Source: Micromonospora chersina | GTDB taxonomy: Bacteria; Actinomycetota; Actinomycetes; Mycobacteriales; Micromonosporaceae | Length of the DNA stretch: 64,000 nucleotides | NCBI RefSeq assembly: GCF_900091475.1 | Contig: NZ_FMIB01000002.1 | Span: forward strand, 2,232,001-2,296,000 | Direction: 5' to 3' | Shown: piece after piece, positions 40,307 through 48,900 of the stretch | Layout of the letters: each line of letters begins with the position of its first letter | Position numbering within the stretch: the stretch's first letter is position 1 | Notes under the pieces: model-generated | Database searches by the model: none | What the model was told of the DNA's origin: nothing | The model's input: only the letters and a program-made list of their open reading frames with translations | Program-made: the position numbers and the translations under genes

Positions 40307-41354
40307 GCAGAACCGGGTCGCGCGGACCATCCCCCGTCGCGGCCGCGAGCGGAACCTGGTGGACGTCCGACCGGACTGGCCCGGTGGCCCGCTGCCGGCG
40401 CTCGTGCGGGCAAACGTGCCCGACGTCGACCTGGCCGGCTGGCTGGCCGGCCACCGCGACGAGGTCGACGACCTGGCCCGCCGCGCCGGCGCGGTGCTGT
40501 TCCGCGGCTTCGCCGTGGCCGGCGCCGACGACTTCCGCACCGTGATGGCGGCCCTATCCGATGACGTCCTCTCCTACGGCGAACGCTCCTCACCGCGCAG
40601 CCAGGTCACCGAGGGGGTGTACACCTCCACGGAACACCCCGCGGACCAGCCGATCGTGCTGCACAACGAGCAGTCGTACACGGTGAACTGGCCGTTGCGC
40701 ATCGTCTTCCACTGCGAGGTCGAGCCGGGCGCCGGCGGGCGTACGCCCCTCGCCGACAGCCGCCGGGTGCTGGCCCGGCTCCGCCCGGAGACCGTCGCCG
40801 GGTTCGAGCGGCGCGGGGTGCTCTACCGGCGCAACTACCTGCCCGGCATCAGCCTCTCCTGGCAGACCGCGTTCCAGACCGGGCGGCGCGAGGACGTCGA
40901 GGCGTACTGCGCCCGGGCCCTGATCGACGTGGAGTGGGTGGGCGACCGGCAGTTGCGTACCCGGCAGGTGCGCCCGGCGGTGCGCCGCCACCCGGTCACC
41001 GGGGAGCGGACGTGGTTCAACCACGCGCTGTTCTTCCACGTCACCTCCCTGCCCGACGACGTCAGCACCGGCCTGCGGGCCGCCCTCGGGGAGGAGGACC
41101 TGCCCTACCAGACCGCGTACGGCGACGGCACGCCCATCCCCGACGAGGTGCTGGCCGAGCTGCGCGCCGCGTACGCGGCGGAGACCCGCTCCTTCGCCTG
41201 GCGGCGCGGCGACGTGCTGCTGGTGGAGAACATGCTCGCCGCGCACGCCCGGGAGCCGTTCACCCCGCCCCGCCGGATCCTCACCGCGATGTCCGACCCG
41301 GTCGCCGCGCCGGAGCTGACCGAGTCGCTCGGTGCGACGGGAGGCCGGGCATGA
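40299..41354 (+). CDS. Fe(II)/2-oxoglutarate-dependent oxygenase (TauD/TfdA family), AmbC/AmbD-like
   Basis: 351 residues from the ATG at 40299, overlapping the NRPS stop by eight bases; a GGGAG-type site precedes it. The iron ligands are His122 and Glu124 in LHNEQSY and His316 in AAHAREPF, with Arg318 as the 2-oxoglutarate anchor. The acidic ligand is Glu rather than Asp (HxE), as in the clavaminate synthase-like branch that often acts on amino acids or carrier-bound substrates. In AMB biosynthesis two such enzymes act on the carrier-bound glutamyl unit. Position and coupling suggest the same here. Sequence similarity to the next gene indicates an old duplication. Confidence 0.88.
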   Translation: MSEQNRVARTIPRRGRERNLVDVRPDWPGGPLPALVRANVPDVDLAGWLAGHRDEVDDLARRAGAVLFRGFAVAGADDFRTVMAALSDDVLSYGERSSPRSQVTEGVYTSTEHPADQPIVLHNEQSYTVNWPLRIVFHCEVEPGAGGRTPLADSRRVLARLRPETVAGFERRGVLYRRNYLPGISLSWQTAFQTGRREDVEAYCARALIDVEWVGDRQLRTRQVRPAVRRHPVTGERTWFNHALFFHVTSLPDDVSTGLRAALGEEDLPYQTAYGDGTPIPDEVLAELRAAYAAETRSFAWRRGDVLLVENMLAAHAREPFTPPRRILTAMSDPVAAPELTESLGATGGRA

Positions 41355-42367
41355 GCGGGCCGGGGCCGCGACGGCGGGCCACCGGCACGGTCAGCTCGCC
41401 GGTGACCCGGCGGGTGCTCGTGGACGAGGAGTTCGTGCTGCTCGTCGAGGCCGCCGTGCCCGACCTCGACCTGGCGGGCTGGCTCGCCGGGCGCCGCGAC
41501 GAGCTGATGGCCGACCTGGACCGCCACGGCGCGGTGTTCTTCCGCGGCTTCGAGGTGCGCACCCCCGACGACTTCAGCCAGGCGGCCCGGGCGGTCAGCC
41601 CGGACCTGCTCGGCTACCTGGAGCGGGCCGCACCCCGGCACGAGGTCGCCGACCGGGTGTTCACCTCCACCGAGTTCAACGCCGAGCAGTGGATCCCGCT
41701 GCACCACGAGATGTCGTACTCGCACAACTGGCCCACCCACCTCTACTTCTGGTGCGCGCAGCCGGCCACCGGCAGCGGCGGGGCCACCCCGCTGGCCAGC
41801 GAGCGGGTCATCACCCCGCTGATCCCCGCCGACGTGCGGGAGCGGTTCCTCCGCGCCGGCGTCAGCTACGTGCGCAACTACGGCCCGCACCTGGACCTGC
41901 CCTGGCAGGAGGCGTTCCAGACCACGGACCGGGCGGAGGTGGAGGCGTACTGCGCCGCCTCGGCGACCGAGTTCACCTGGCTGGGCGGGGACGGGCTGCG
42001 CACCCGCGCCCGGCGGCAGGCGGTCGCCACGCACCCGCGTACCGGGGAGACGGTGTGGTTCAACCACGCCCACCTGTTCCACGTGTCGAACATGCCGACC
42101 GAGGTGGCCGGCGCGCTGCTGCGCGAGTACGGCCCGGAGGGGCTGCCCCGCAACGCCTACTACGGCGACGGCAAGCCGATCCCCGACGAGGTGGTCACCG
42201 GCATCCGCGAGCTGTACCGGCGGCACGCCGTCTCGGTGCCCTGGCAGCGCGGCGACGTGCTGGTGGTGGACAACTTCCTGGCCACCCACGGCCGGGAACC
42301 CTTCAGCGGCGACCGGCAGATCCTGGTCGCCATGTCCGACCTCTACGTCAACCGGAGTGTGCTGTGA
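41351..42367 (+). CDS. Second Fe(II)/2-oxoglutarate-dependent oxygenase (TauD/TfdA family), AmbC/AmbD-like
   Basis: 338 residues, with the ATG overlapping the previous stop (ATGA). It is a paralogue of the preceding oxygenase: both share [14 protein letters not shown], the GAVxFRGF segment, a VEAYCA segment and the C-terminal [14 protein letters not shown]. The iron site is His118, Glu120 (LHHEMSY) and His313. Retention of full catalytic triads in both copies argues for two separate oxidations. In the AMB precedent these convert glutamate toward the 4-methoxy-3-butenoic skeleton, with loss of the side-chain carboxyl. Which enzyme does what here cannot be read from sequence. Confidence 0.88.
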   Translation: MSGPGPRRRATGTVSSPVTRRVLVDEEFVLLVEAAVPDLDLAGWLAGRRDELMADLDRHGAVFFRGFEVRTPDDFSQAARAVSPDLLGYLERAAPRHEVADRVFTSTEFNAEQWIPLHHEMSYSHNWPTHLYFWCAQPATGSGGATPLASERVITPLIPADVRERFLRAGVSYVRNYGPHLDLPWQEAFQTTDRAEVEAYCAASATEFTWLGGDGLRTRARRQAVATHPRTGETVWFNHAHLFHVSNMPTEVAGALLREYGPEGLPRNAYYGDGKPIPDEVVTGIRELYRRHAVSVPWQRGDVLVVDNFLATHGREPFSGDRQILVAMSDLYVNRSVL

Positions 42368-45300
42368 ACGGATACCGTCTCTCGCCGGTCCAGCGCCTGG
42401 CCTGGTCCGGGAAGCAGGACCTGGTCCGGGCGCGGGTGCGGCTCGACCGGCCGCTGGACCGGGCGCGGTTGCAGGCCGCCGTCGACACGGTGGTGGCCCG
42501 GCACGAGGCGCTGCGGCTGACCCTGGTGCACCACCCCGGGCTGCGGGTGCCGCTGCAGGACGTGGACGACGCCCGGGCCGTGACGGTCGGCGCGCAGGGC
42601 GACCTGTCGGTCACGCTCACCGACGACGCGCTGGAGGTGGCCGCCACCCCGCTCATCGCCGACCCGGCCAGCCTGCGCCTGGTCCTCGCCGACCTGGCCC
42701 GGGCGTACGCCGGCGAGGCGCTGCCGGAGGACCCGGAGGCGTTGCAGTTCCTCGACGTGGCCGAGTGGCAGTGGGAGGAGCGGGAGCAGGCCCCGAAGGC
42801 GGAGCCCGGCGCGCCGCCCGCACGGCTGGTCACCCCGCACGGGGACGACCCGACCGCCGTGGTCACCGCGACGGTGCCCGCCGCCACGCTGGCCGACGCC
42901 GCCCGGGCCGCGGACGTCGAGCCGGCAACCGTGCTGCTCGCCGCCTGGGCCCTCGCGGTGTCCCGCCGCGCCGAGGCGCCCGACGGGACCGACGAGGCGG
43001 ACCTGGTGCTGGCCCGGTGGAGCGACGGCCGGCAGGCCGACGGCACCGCCGAGGTGGTGGGCCCGCTGGGCGGCTACGGCCCGCTGCGGCTGGCCCTGCC
43101 GCTGCCGGACGCCCCCGCCGACCTGCTGGCCGGGGTCCGTGCCGCGGAGGTCGCCGCCGACGAGACGTTCCACCTGGTCGACCCGGTGGACGAGCAGTCC
43201 GGGGCGGTAGCCGGCTTCGCGCTGCTGCCCACCGTGGACCCGGCCACCGTGGCCGGCTTCGGCGGCGCCACGGCGACGGTCGCCGACCCGCCGGCCACCG
43301 CCGGTCCGCAGCTCACGGCGCTGACCGACGGCGACCTGGTCACCCTGCGGGTGATCGGCGGGCAGTGGCTGCTCGACTCGCTGCTGGCGATCCTGCGCAC
43401 CCTGCCGGCCGCGCTCGCCGGGGACGCGGCGCTCGCCGTGCTCGGGGACGGGGAGGCCGGCTGGCTGGCCGACGCGGCCGGAACCCCGTCGGCGGCGCCG
43501 GTGCGTACCCTCGTGGACCTGCTCGACGCGGGCCTGGCCGGAATGGACCAGGAGGCCCCGGCGGTGGTCGCGGCGGACGGCGCGTACACCGCCGGTGAGC
43601 TGCGGGAGCGGGCCGCGCGGGTGGCCGGCGCCCTCGCGGCGCGCGGCCTGGCCGGCGCCCCGGTCGGGGTGCTGGCCGCGCGGTCCCGGGACACTGTCGT
43701 GGCCTTCCTCGGCGTGCTGCGGGCCGGCGCGGTGTTCGTGCCGCTGGACCCGGACGCCCCGGCGCCGCGCCTCGCCGCCCAGCTCCGCGCGGTCGGCGCG
43801 GAGGTCGTGGTCGGCGCCGGCGGCCCGGCCACCGTCACCGTGGCCGACCTGGTGGCGGCCGGCGGGCCGCCGCCGGCCGCGCCCGCCCCGGCCGACCCCG
43901 CGTACGTCATCTTCACCTCGGGTTCCACCGGCACGCCGCGGGCCGTGCGGGTGTCGCAGGGCGCCGCCGCGCACCTCGCCGCGGCGTTGGAGCAGACCGT
44001 GTACGCGGGCAGCCGCCCGGGGCTGCGGGTCGCGGTGAACGCCCCGCTCACCTTCGACGCCTCGGTGAAGCAGCTCGTGCAGCTCGGCCACGGCCGCTCC
44101 CTCTACCTGGTGCCCGAGGAGGTCCGCCGGGACGGGGTGGCGCTCGCCGCCGCGCTGGCCGACCACGACGTGGACGTGCTCGACCTGACCCCTTCCCAGC
44201 TGCGCATCCTGCTCGCCGGCGCCGGGGACACCCGGCTGCCCGGCCTGCTGCTGCTCGGCGGCGAGGCCGTCGGGCCGGACCTGTGGGAGACGGTGGCGGC
44301 GCTGCCCGGCGTCCGCGCCGTCAACCTGTACGGTCCCACCGAGTGCACGGTGGACACCACGGCCGCGGAGATCCGCGCCGGTGACCCGCCGACCATCGGC
44401 CGGCCGCTGCCCGGCGTCGCGGTCCGGGTGCTCGACGAGCGGCTGCGGCCCGTGCCGCCGGGCGTGGCCGGGGAACTCTGCGTCAGCGGCCCGCAGCTCG
44501 CCGACGGCTACCTGGGCGACCCGGAGACCACGGCGCGGCGCTTCGTGGCGGTGACCCTCCCCTCCGGTGGCACGGAACGGGTCTACCGGACCGGCGACCG
44601 GGTCCGCTTCGACGCCGACCGGCGGCTGCGCTACCTGGGCCGGCTGGACGACCAGGTGAAGATCCACGGTTTCCGGGTGGAGCCGGGCGAGGTCGCCGCC
44701 GTTCTGCGCGGCCACCCCGAGGTCGCCGACGCCGCCGTGGTCGCCCGCGACGACGACGGGTACGGCGACCGGCTCGTCGCCTACGTCCGGCCCGGCCGGC
44801 CCGCCGCGACCGTCGACGTGGACCGGATCGCGGGGGTGAACCCGCACGAGACCCGCTACCTGTACGACGAGATCTTCGTCCAGCAGGTCTACCTGCGCGA
44901 CGGCATCGTGCTGCGGCCCGGGGCGACGGTGCTCGACGTGGGCGCGAACATCGGCATGTTCTCGCTGTTCGTCCACAGCGTCTGCCCGGACGCCACCATC
45001 CACGCGTTCGAGCCGGTGCCGTCGGTGGTCGACCTGCTGCGGCGCAACGTCGCGGAGTTCGGCGTGCCGGCCACGGTGCACGGGTTCGGGCTGTCCCGGG
45101 CGGCCGGGGAGGTGTCCTTCACCTACTACCCGGGCTACTCGATGATGTCCGGCCACGCCGCGTACGCCGACCCGGACGCCGAGGTGGCGGTCATCAAGCG
45201 GTACCTGGCCAACGAGCGGGACGCCGGCGCGGACGAGCGGGACGTCCTGCTCGACCGGGTCGACGAACTGCTCGCCGAACGCTTCGCCGGCCGGCGGCTC

Positions 45301-47646
45301 ACCGTGCCGGTCCGGCCGCTCTCGGCCGTCCTGGACGAGCTCGCCCCGGAGCGGGTCGACCTGCTGAAGATCGACGTGCAGCGGGCCGAGGCGGACGTGC
45401 TGGCCGGCGTCGACGACCGGCACTGGCCGCTCGTCGCGCAGGTCGCCATGGAGGTGCACGACGCGCCCGGCACCGAGACGGCCGGCCGGCTGGCCGAGCT
45501 TGTCGCGTTCCTCGAGGCCCGCGGCTTCACCGTGGTCACCCGCCAGGACGACCTGCTCGCCGGCACCGACCGGCACACCCTGCACGCCGTACGCCCCGGG
45601 TACGCCGCCGACCCCCGCCCGGCGGTGGCCGCACCGGCCGCGCCGGCGGCCGGCCCGCTGCCGGAGCGGCTGGCCGGCTGGCTCGCCGAGCGGCTGCCCG
45701 CCCACCTGCTCCCGGCCGCCGTGGTGCTCCTCGACGAGCTGCCGCTGACCCGCAACGGCAAGCTCGACCGGGCGGCGCTGCCGGCACCCCGGCTCGACCG
45801 GCCGGGCGCCGGCACGGCGGTGACACCGGCCAACCGCGCCGAGGAGATCCTGGTCGAGGCGTGGCGCGAGGTGCTCGGAGTGGCCGACTTCGGGGTGACG
45901 GACAGCTTCTTCGCCCTCGGCGGCGACTCCATCCGGAGCATCCAGATGCAGGTGGCGGCGCAGAAGCGCGGGCTGTCCTTCCAGCTCAACGACATCTTCA
46001 CGTACCAGACGATCCGGGAGCTGGTCGAGCACGGGCAGCTCACCGTCGACGGCGTGGAAACCCGGCCCGCCGCGACCGGGACCGGGCGGTTCGCCCTGGT
46101 GGCCGACGCCGACCGGGAGCGGCTGCCGGACGGGCTCGCCGACGCGTACCCGATGACCGCCCTCCAGCAGGGCATGGTCTACCACGGCGAGCTGACCGGG
46201 GACCCGGCCATGTACCACAACGTCACGGCGCACCGGGTCGCCGCGCCGCTGGACGCGGGTGCGCTGCGCCGCGCGCTGGCCGGGCTGGTGGCCGCCCATC
46301 CGGTGCTGCGGACCGGGTTCGCGCTGGGCGCGTACTCCGAGCCGTTGCAGCTCGTCCACGCGGAGGCGCCGGTCGAGGTGCCGGTGACCGACCTGGCCGC
46401 CGCCGACCCGCAGGCCCGCCGGGAGCGGATCGACGAGCTCGTCGCCCAGGAACGGGTACGCCCCTTCGACTGGGCCCGCCCGCCGCTGCTGCGGCTGCAC
46501 GCCGTCCGGGAGGACGCCGACGCGTTCACCCTTATCGTCGCCGAGTACCACGGCATCCTCGACGGCTGGAGCCTGCACCGCTTCCTCACCGACCTGCTCG
46601 CCGCGTACGACGGGGAGCGGGCCGGCCGGGCCCACCCGGTCGACCCCGGCCTGCCGTTCCGCGAGTACGTGGCGGCCGAGCGGGAAGCCCTGGCCGACCC
46701 GGCCACCCGCCGGTTCTGGCTGGACGGCGCCGGAGCCGTGCCGCCGCTCCTGCTCGGCGGGGCCCAGCCACGGACCACCACCACCCAGCGGGTGCCGCTG
46801 CGGGCCGACACGACCGACCGGGTGACCGAGGCGGCCCGGGCCGCCGGGGTGCCGGTCAAGTCCTGGCTGCTCGCCGCGCACCTGCGGCTGGTCGGCGAAC
46901 TCGCCGGGCGGGACGACGTGGTCAGCGGCCTGGTGGTCGGCGGCCGGCCGGAGGGCGAGGGCAGCGACGCCACCCTCGGGCTGTTCCTCAACACCGTGCC
47001 CGTGAGCGTCACGCTGGGCACCCGGTCCCCGGCAGAGTTGGCCGCCGAGGTGTGGCGGGTCGAGCGGGAGCTGATGGGGCACCACCGCTTGCCGCTGGCC
47101 GAGATCGTCCGCGCCGGCGGGGCCGGCCCCCGCTTCGACCACTTCTTCAACTGGACCCACTTCCCGAATGACCCGGCCGGCGGCGGCAGCCGCATCGTGG
47201 ACAGCCGGGGCATCACCGTCGACGTGGCGTTCAGCCTCGCCGTCGACGCCGAACTGGCCGTGGACACCGGCCGGCTCGCGCTCACCGTCCAGTACGACCA
47301 CCGGCACGTCCCCGCGGAGCGGGTGGACGCCCTCGCCGACGGCTTCCGCCGGCTGCTGGCCGCCGACCCGACCGCGCCGCTGCCGCCCGTCGCCACCCCC
47401 GGGCCGGCGGCCGGCGGCGACGCGCGCAGCGAGTGGGCGGCCCGGGTGGCGGGGGCCTGGCAGGAGGTGCTCGGGGCCGCGCCGCGCGATCCGGCGACCG
47501 ACTTCCTGGCCGCCGGCGGGGACTCGCTGCGCGCCCTGCGGCTGGTCACCGTGCTGCGGCAGCGCCACGGCAGCGACCTGACGCTGCCCGAGTTCGCGGC
47601 GCTGGGCAGCTACGGCGCCCTGGTGGACCGGGTGGCGCGCCCGTGA
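42364..47646 (+). CDS. NRPS C*-A(MT)-T-C-T, AmbE-like, predicted to load glutamate, lacking a thioesterase
   Basis: 1,760 residues from a GTG overlapping the oxygenase stop (GTGA). Domains: a degenerate condensation-like domain (1-380) in which the HHxxxD position reads PLIADPASL, so it is probably inactive; adenylation 385-810; a FkbM-type methyltransferase inserted at about 815-1085 (VLDVGANIGMFSLF; LKIDVQRAEADVL); the rest of the A domain (LPLTRNGKLDRA); carrier Ser1189; condensation 1260-1680 with YHGILDGWS; carrier Ser1721. The code D-A-K-D-L-G-L-V-D is one change from the Glu code of surfactin synthetase. This equals AmbE (C*-A-MT-T-C-T-TE) without its TE. The methyltransferase would make the methoxy group. 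Release must occur elsewhere, probably through the megasynthase at 25017. Confidence 0.9.
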   Translation: MNGYRLSPVQRLAWSGKQDLVRARVRLDRPLDRARLQAAVDTVVARHEALRLTLVHHPGLRVPLQDVDDARAVTVGAQGDLSVTLTDDALEVAATPLIADPASLRLVLADLARAYAGEALPEDPEALQFLDVAEWQWEEREQAPKAEPGAPPARLVTPHGDDPTAVVTATVPAATLADAARAADVEPATVLLAAWALAVSRRAEAPDGTDEADLVLARWSDGRQADGTAEVVGPLGGYGPLRLALPLPDAPADLLAGVRAAEVAADETFHLVDPVDEQSGAVAGFALLPTVDPATVAGFGGATATVADPPATAGPQLTALTDGDLVTLRVIGGQWLLDSLLAILRTLPAALAGDAALAVLGDGEAGWLADAAGTPSAAPVRTLVDLLDAGLAGMDQEAPAVVAADGAYTAGELRERAARVAGALAARGLAGAPVGVLAARSRDTVVAFLGVLRAGAVFVPLDPDAPAPRLAAQLRAVGAEVVVGAGGPATVTVADLVAAGGPPPAAPAPADPAYVIFTSGSTGTPRAVRVSQGAAAHLAAALEQTVYAGSRPGLRVAVNAPLTFDASVKQLVQLGHGRSLYLVPEEVRRDGVALAAALADHDVDVLDLTPSQLRILLAGAGDTRLPGLLLLGGEAVGPDLWETVAALPGVRAVNLYGPTECTVDTTAAEIRAGDPPTIGRPLPGVAVRVLDERLRPVPPGVAGELCVSGPQLADGYLGDPETTARRFVAVTLPSGGTERVYRTGDRVRFDADRRLRYLGRLDDQVKIHGFRVEPGEVAAVLRGHPEVADAAVVARDDDGYGDRLVAYVRPGRPAATVDVDRIAGVNPHETRYLYDEIFVQQVYLRDGIVLRPGATVLDVGANIGMFSLFVHSVCPDATIHAFEPVPSVVDLLRRNVAEFGVPATVHGFGLSRAAGEVSFTYYPGYSMMSGHAAYADPDAEVAVIKRYLANERDAGADERDVLLDRVDELLAERFAGRRLTVPVRPLSAVLDELAPERVDLLKIDVQRAEADVLAGVDDRHWPLVAQVAMEVHDAPGTETAGRLAELVAFLEARGFTVVTRQDDLLAGTDRHTLHAVRPGYAADPRPAVAAPAAPAAGPLPERLAGWLAERLPAHLLPAAVVLLDELPLTRNGKLDRAALPAPRLDRPGAGTAVTPANRAEEILVEAWREVLGVADFGVTDSFFALGGDSIRSIQMQVAAQKRGLSFQLNDIFTYQTIRELVEHGQLTVDGVETRPAATGTGRFALVADADRERLPDGLADAYPMTALQQGMVYHGELTGDPAMYHNVTAHRVAAPLDAGALRRALAGLVAAHPVLRTGFALGAYSEPLQLVHAEAPVEVPVTDLAAADPQARRERIDELVAQERVRPFDWARPPLLRLHAVREDADAFTLIVAEYHGILDGWSLHRFLTDLLAAYDGERAGRAHPVDPGLPFREYVAAEREALADPATRRFWLDGAGAVPPLLLGGAQPRTTTTQRVPLRADTTDRVTEAARAAGVPVKSWLLAAHLRLVGELAGRDDVVSGLVVGGRPEGEGSDATLGLFLNTVPVSVTLGTRSPAELAAEVWRVERELMGHHRLPLAEIVRAGGAGPRFDHFFNWTHFPNDPAGGGSRIVDSRGITVDVAFSLAVDAELAVDTGRLALTVQYDHRHVPAERVDALADGFRRLLAADPTAPLPPVATPGPAAGGDARSEWAARVAGAWQEVLGAAPRDPATDFLAAGGDSLRALRLVTVLRQRHGSDLTLPEFAALGSYGALVDRVARP

Positions 47647-48815
47647 CCGGCTTCGGCACGGCCGCCGTGCACGGCGACGACGGCCTGGTCCCCGGTGGGG
47701 CGGTGGCGCCGCCGATCGTGCAGAGCGCGACCTTCAGCGCCGAGTCCGACGAGCGGTTCACCGAGATCGCCACCGAGCCCCGGGGCAGCGCCTTCTACAC
47801 CCGCTACGGCAACCCCAACCACGCTCAGGTGGCCGCCGTGGTGGCCGGGCTGGAGGGCGCGGAGACGGGCCTGGTGACCGCCTCGGGCATGGGCGCGATC
47901 AGCACTCTCGCCCTGGCCCTGCTCTCGGCCGGCGACCACGTGGTGGTGCAGCGCAGCACGTACGGCGGCACCACCTCGCTCGCCACCGGCCTGCTGCCCC
48001 GCTTCGGGGTCGCCTGCACCCAGGTCGACCAGACCGACACCGGGGCGTTCGAGCGGGCGCTGCGCCCGGAGACCCGCCTGGTGCTGGTGGAGACGCCGAG
48101 CAACCCGCTGCTGGAGCTGACCGACCTGGCGGCCGTGGTCGCGTCGGCCCACGCGGCGGGCGCGCTCGTGGTGGTCGACAACACCTTCGCCACGCCGGTC
48201 AACCAGCGTCCGCTGAGCGCCGGCGCGGACCTGGTCTGGCACAGCGGCACCAAGTTCCTCGGCGGCCACTCCGACGTGTCGGCCGGGGTGGTCGTCGGTC
48301 CCGCCGGGCTCGTCGAGCGGGTGTGGCAGACGGCGATCGTCACGGGCAGCACGCTCGGCCCGGTGGACGCCTGGCTGCTGCTGCGCGGCATCCGCACGCT
48401 GCCGCTGCGGGTGGAGCGGCACAACGCCAACGCCCTGGCCCTGGCCCGTGCCCTGGAGCGGCATCCGGCGGTCGCCCGGGTCCGCTACCCGGGGCTGCCC
48501 TCGCACCCCCAGCACGCCCTCGCGCGCCGGCAGATGACCGGCTTCGGCGGGGTGCTGGGCGTGGAACTCACGGCCGGCCGGGCCGGGGCCGCCGCGCTGC
48601 TGGCCGGGCTGAAGCTGGCCAAGCGGGCGGCCAGCCTGGGCAGCGTCAGCACCCTTGTGGTGCATCCCCGGTCGATGTGGGCGGGGATCGTGGACGCGGC
48701 GCAGCTGGCCGCCGCCGGCATCGGGGACGGCCTGGTCCGCGTCTCCACCGGCATCGAGGACACCGCCGACCTGGTCGACGACTTCCTGGCGGCGCTGGAC
48801 GCGGCGCCGGCCTGA
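47643..48815 (+). CDS. Cystathionine gamma-synthase/lyase-family PLP enzyme
   Basis: 390 residues from a GTG overlapping the NRPS stop (GTGA), so it is part of the operon. Family motifs: FYTRYGNPNHAQV (phosphate-binding Tyr-Arg), GLVTASGMGAIST, the catalytic Tyr segment STYGGTT, VDNTFATPV, and the PLP lysine Lys204 in HSGTKFLGGHSDV. The C-terminal part (SLGSVSTLVVHPRSM, VRVSTGIED) is also typical. The family catalyses gamma-replacement or gamma/beta-elimination on cysteine, methionine or activated homoserine. No matching gene is known to me in the P. aeruginosa amb operon. Two readings fit: it builds or modifies a monomer, or it is a resistant copy of the enzyme that methoxyvinylglycines inactivate. 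Confidence 0.88.
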   Translation: MTGFGTAAVHGDDGLVPGGAVAPPIVQSATFSAESDERFTEIATEPRGSAFYTRYGNPNHAQVAAVVAGLEGAETGLVTASGMGAISTLALALLSAGDHVVVQRSTYGGTTSLATGLLPRFGVACTQVDQTDTGAFERALRPETRLVLVETPSNPLLELTDLAAVVASAHAAGALVVVDNTFATPVNQRPLSAGADLVWHSGTKFLGGHSDVSAGVVVGPAGLVERVWQTAIVTGSTLGPVDAWLLLRGIRTLPLRVERHNANALALARALERHPAVARVRYPGLPSHPQHALARRQMTGFGGVLGVELTAGRAGAAALLAGLKLAKRAASLGSVSTLVVHPRSMWAGIVDAAQLAAAGIGDGLVRVSTGIEDTADLVDDFLAALDAAPA

Positions 48816-48900
48816 CGCGCGGGGGCCGTCGGCGCATGGTCCCGGCCGCAGCGGGAATCGGAGTGCCGCCAGCAGGACCGACGGAGGCAGGAGCCGAGCC

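Noticed and set aside
36173..40540. Minus-strand open frame opposite the A-T-C protein
   Set aside because: Antisense shadow with low-complexity composition and no ribosome site; the plus strand has full A, T and C motifs.
25017..48815. Interpretation as a detoxin/rimosamide-type cluster
   Set aside because: Those clusters also combine oxygenase, NRPS and NRPS-PKS genes, but the A-T-C, paired oxygenases, C*-A(MT)-T-C-T order and the Ala/Glu codes fit AMB biosynthesis much better.
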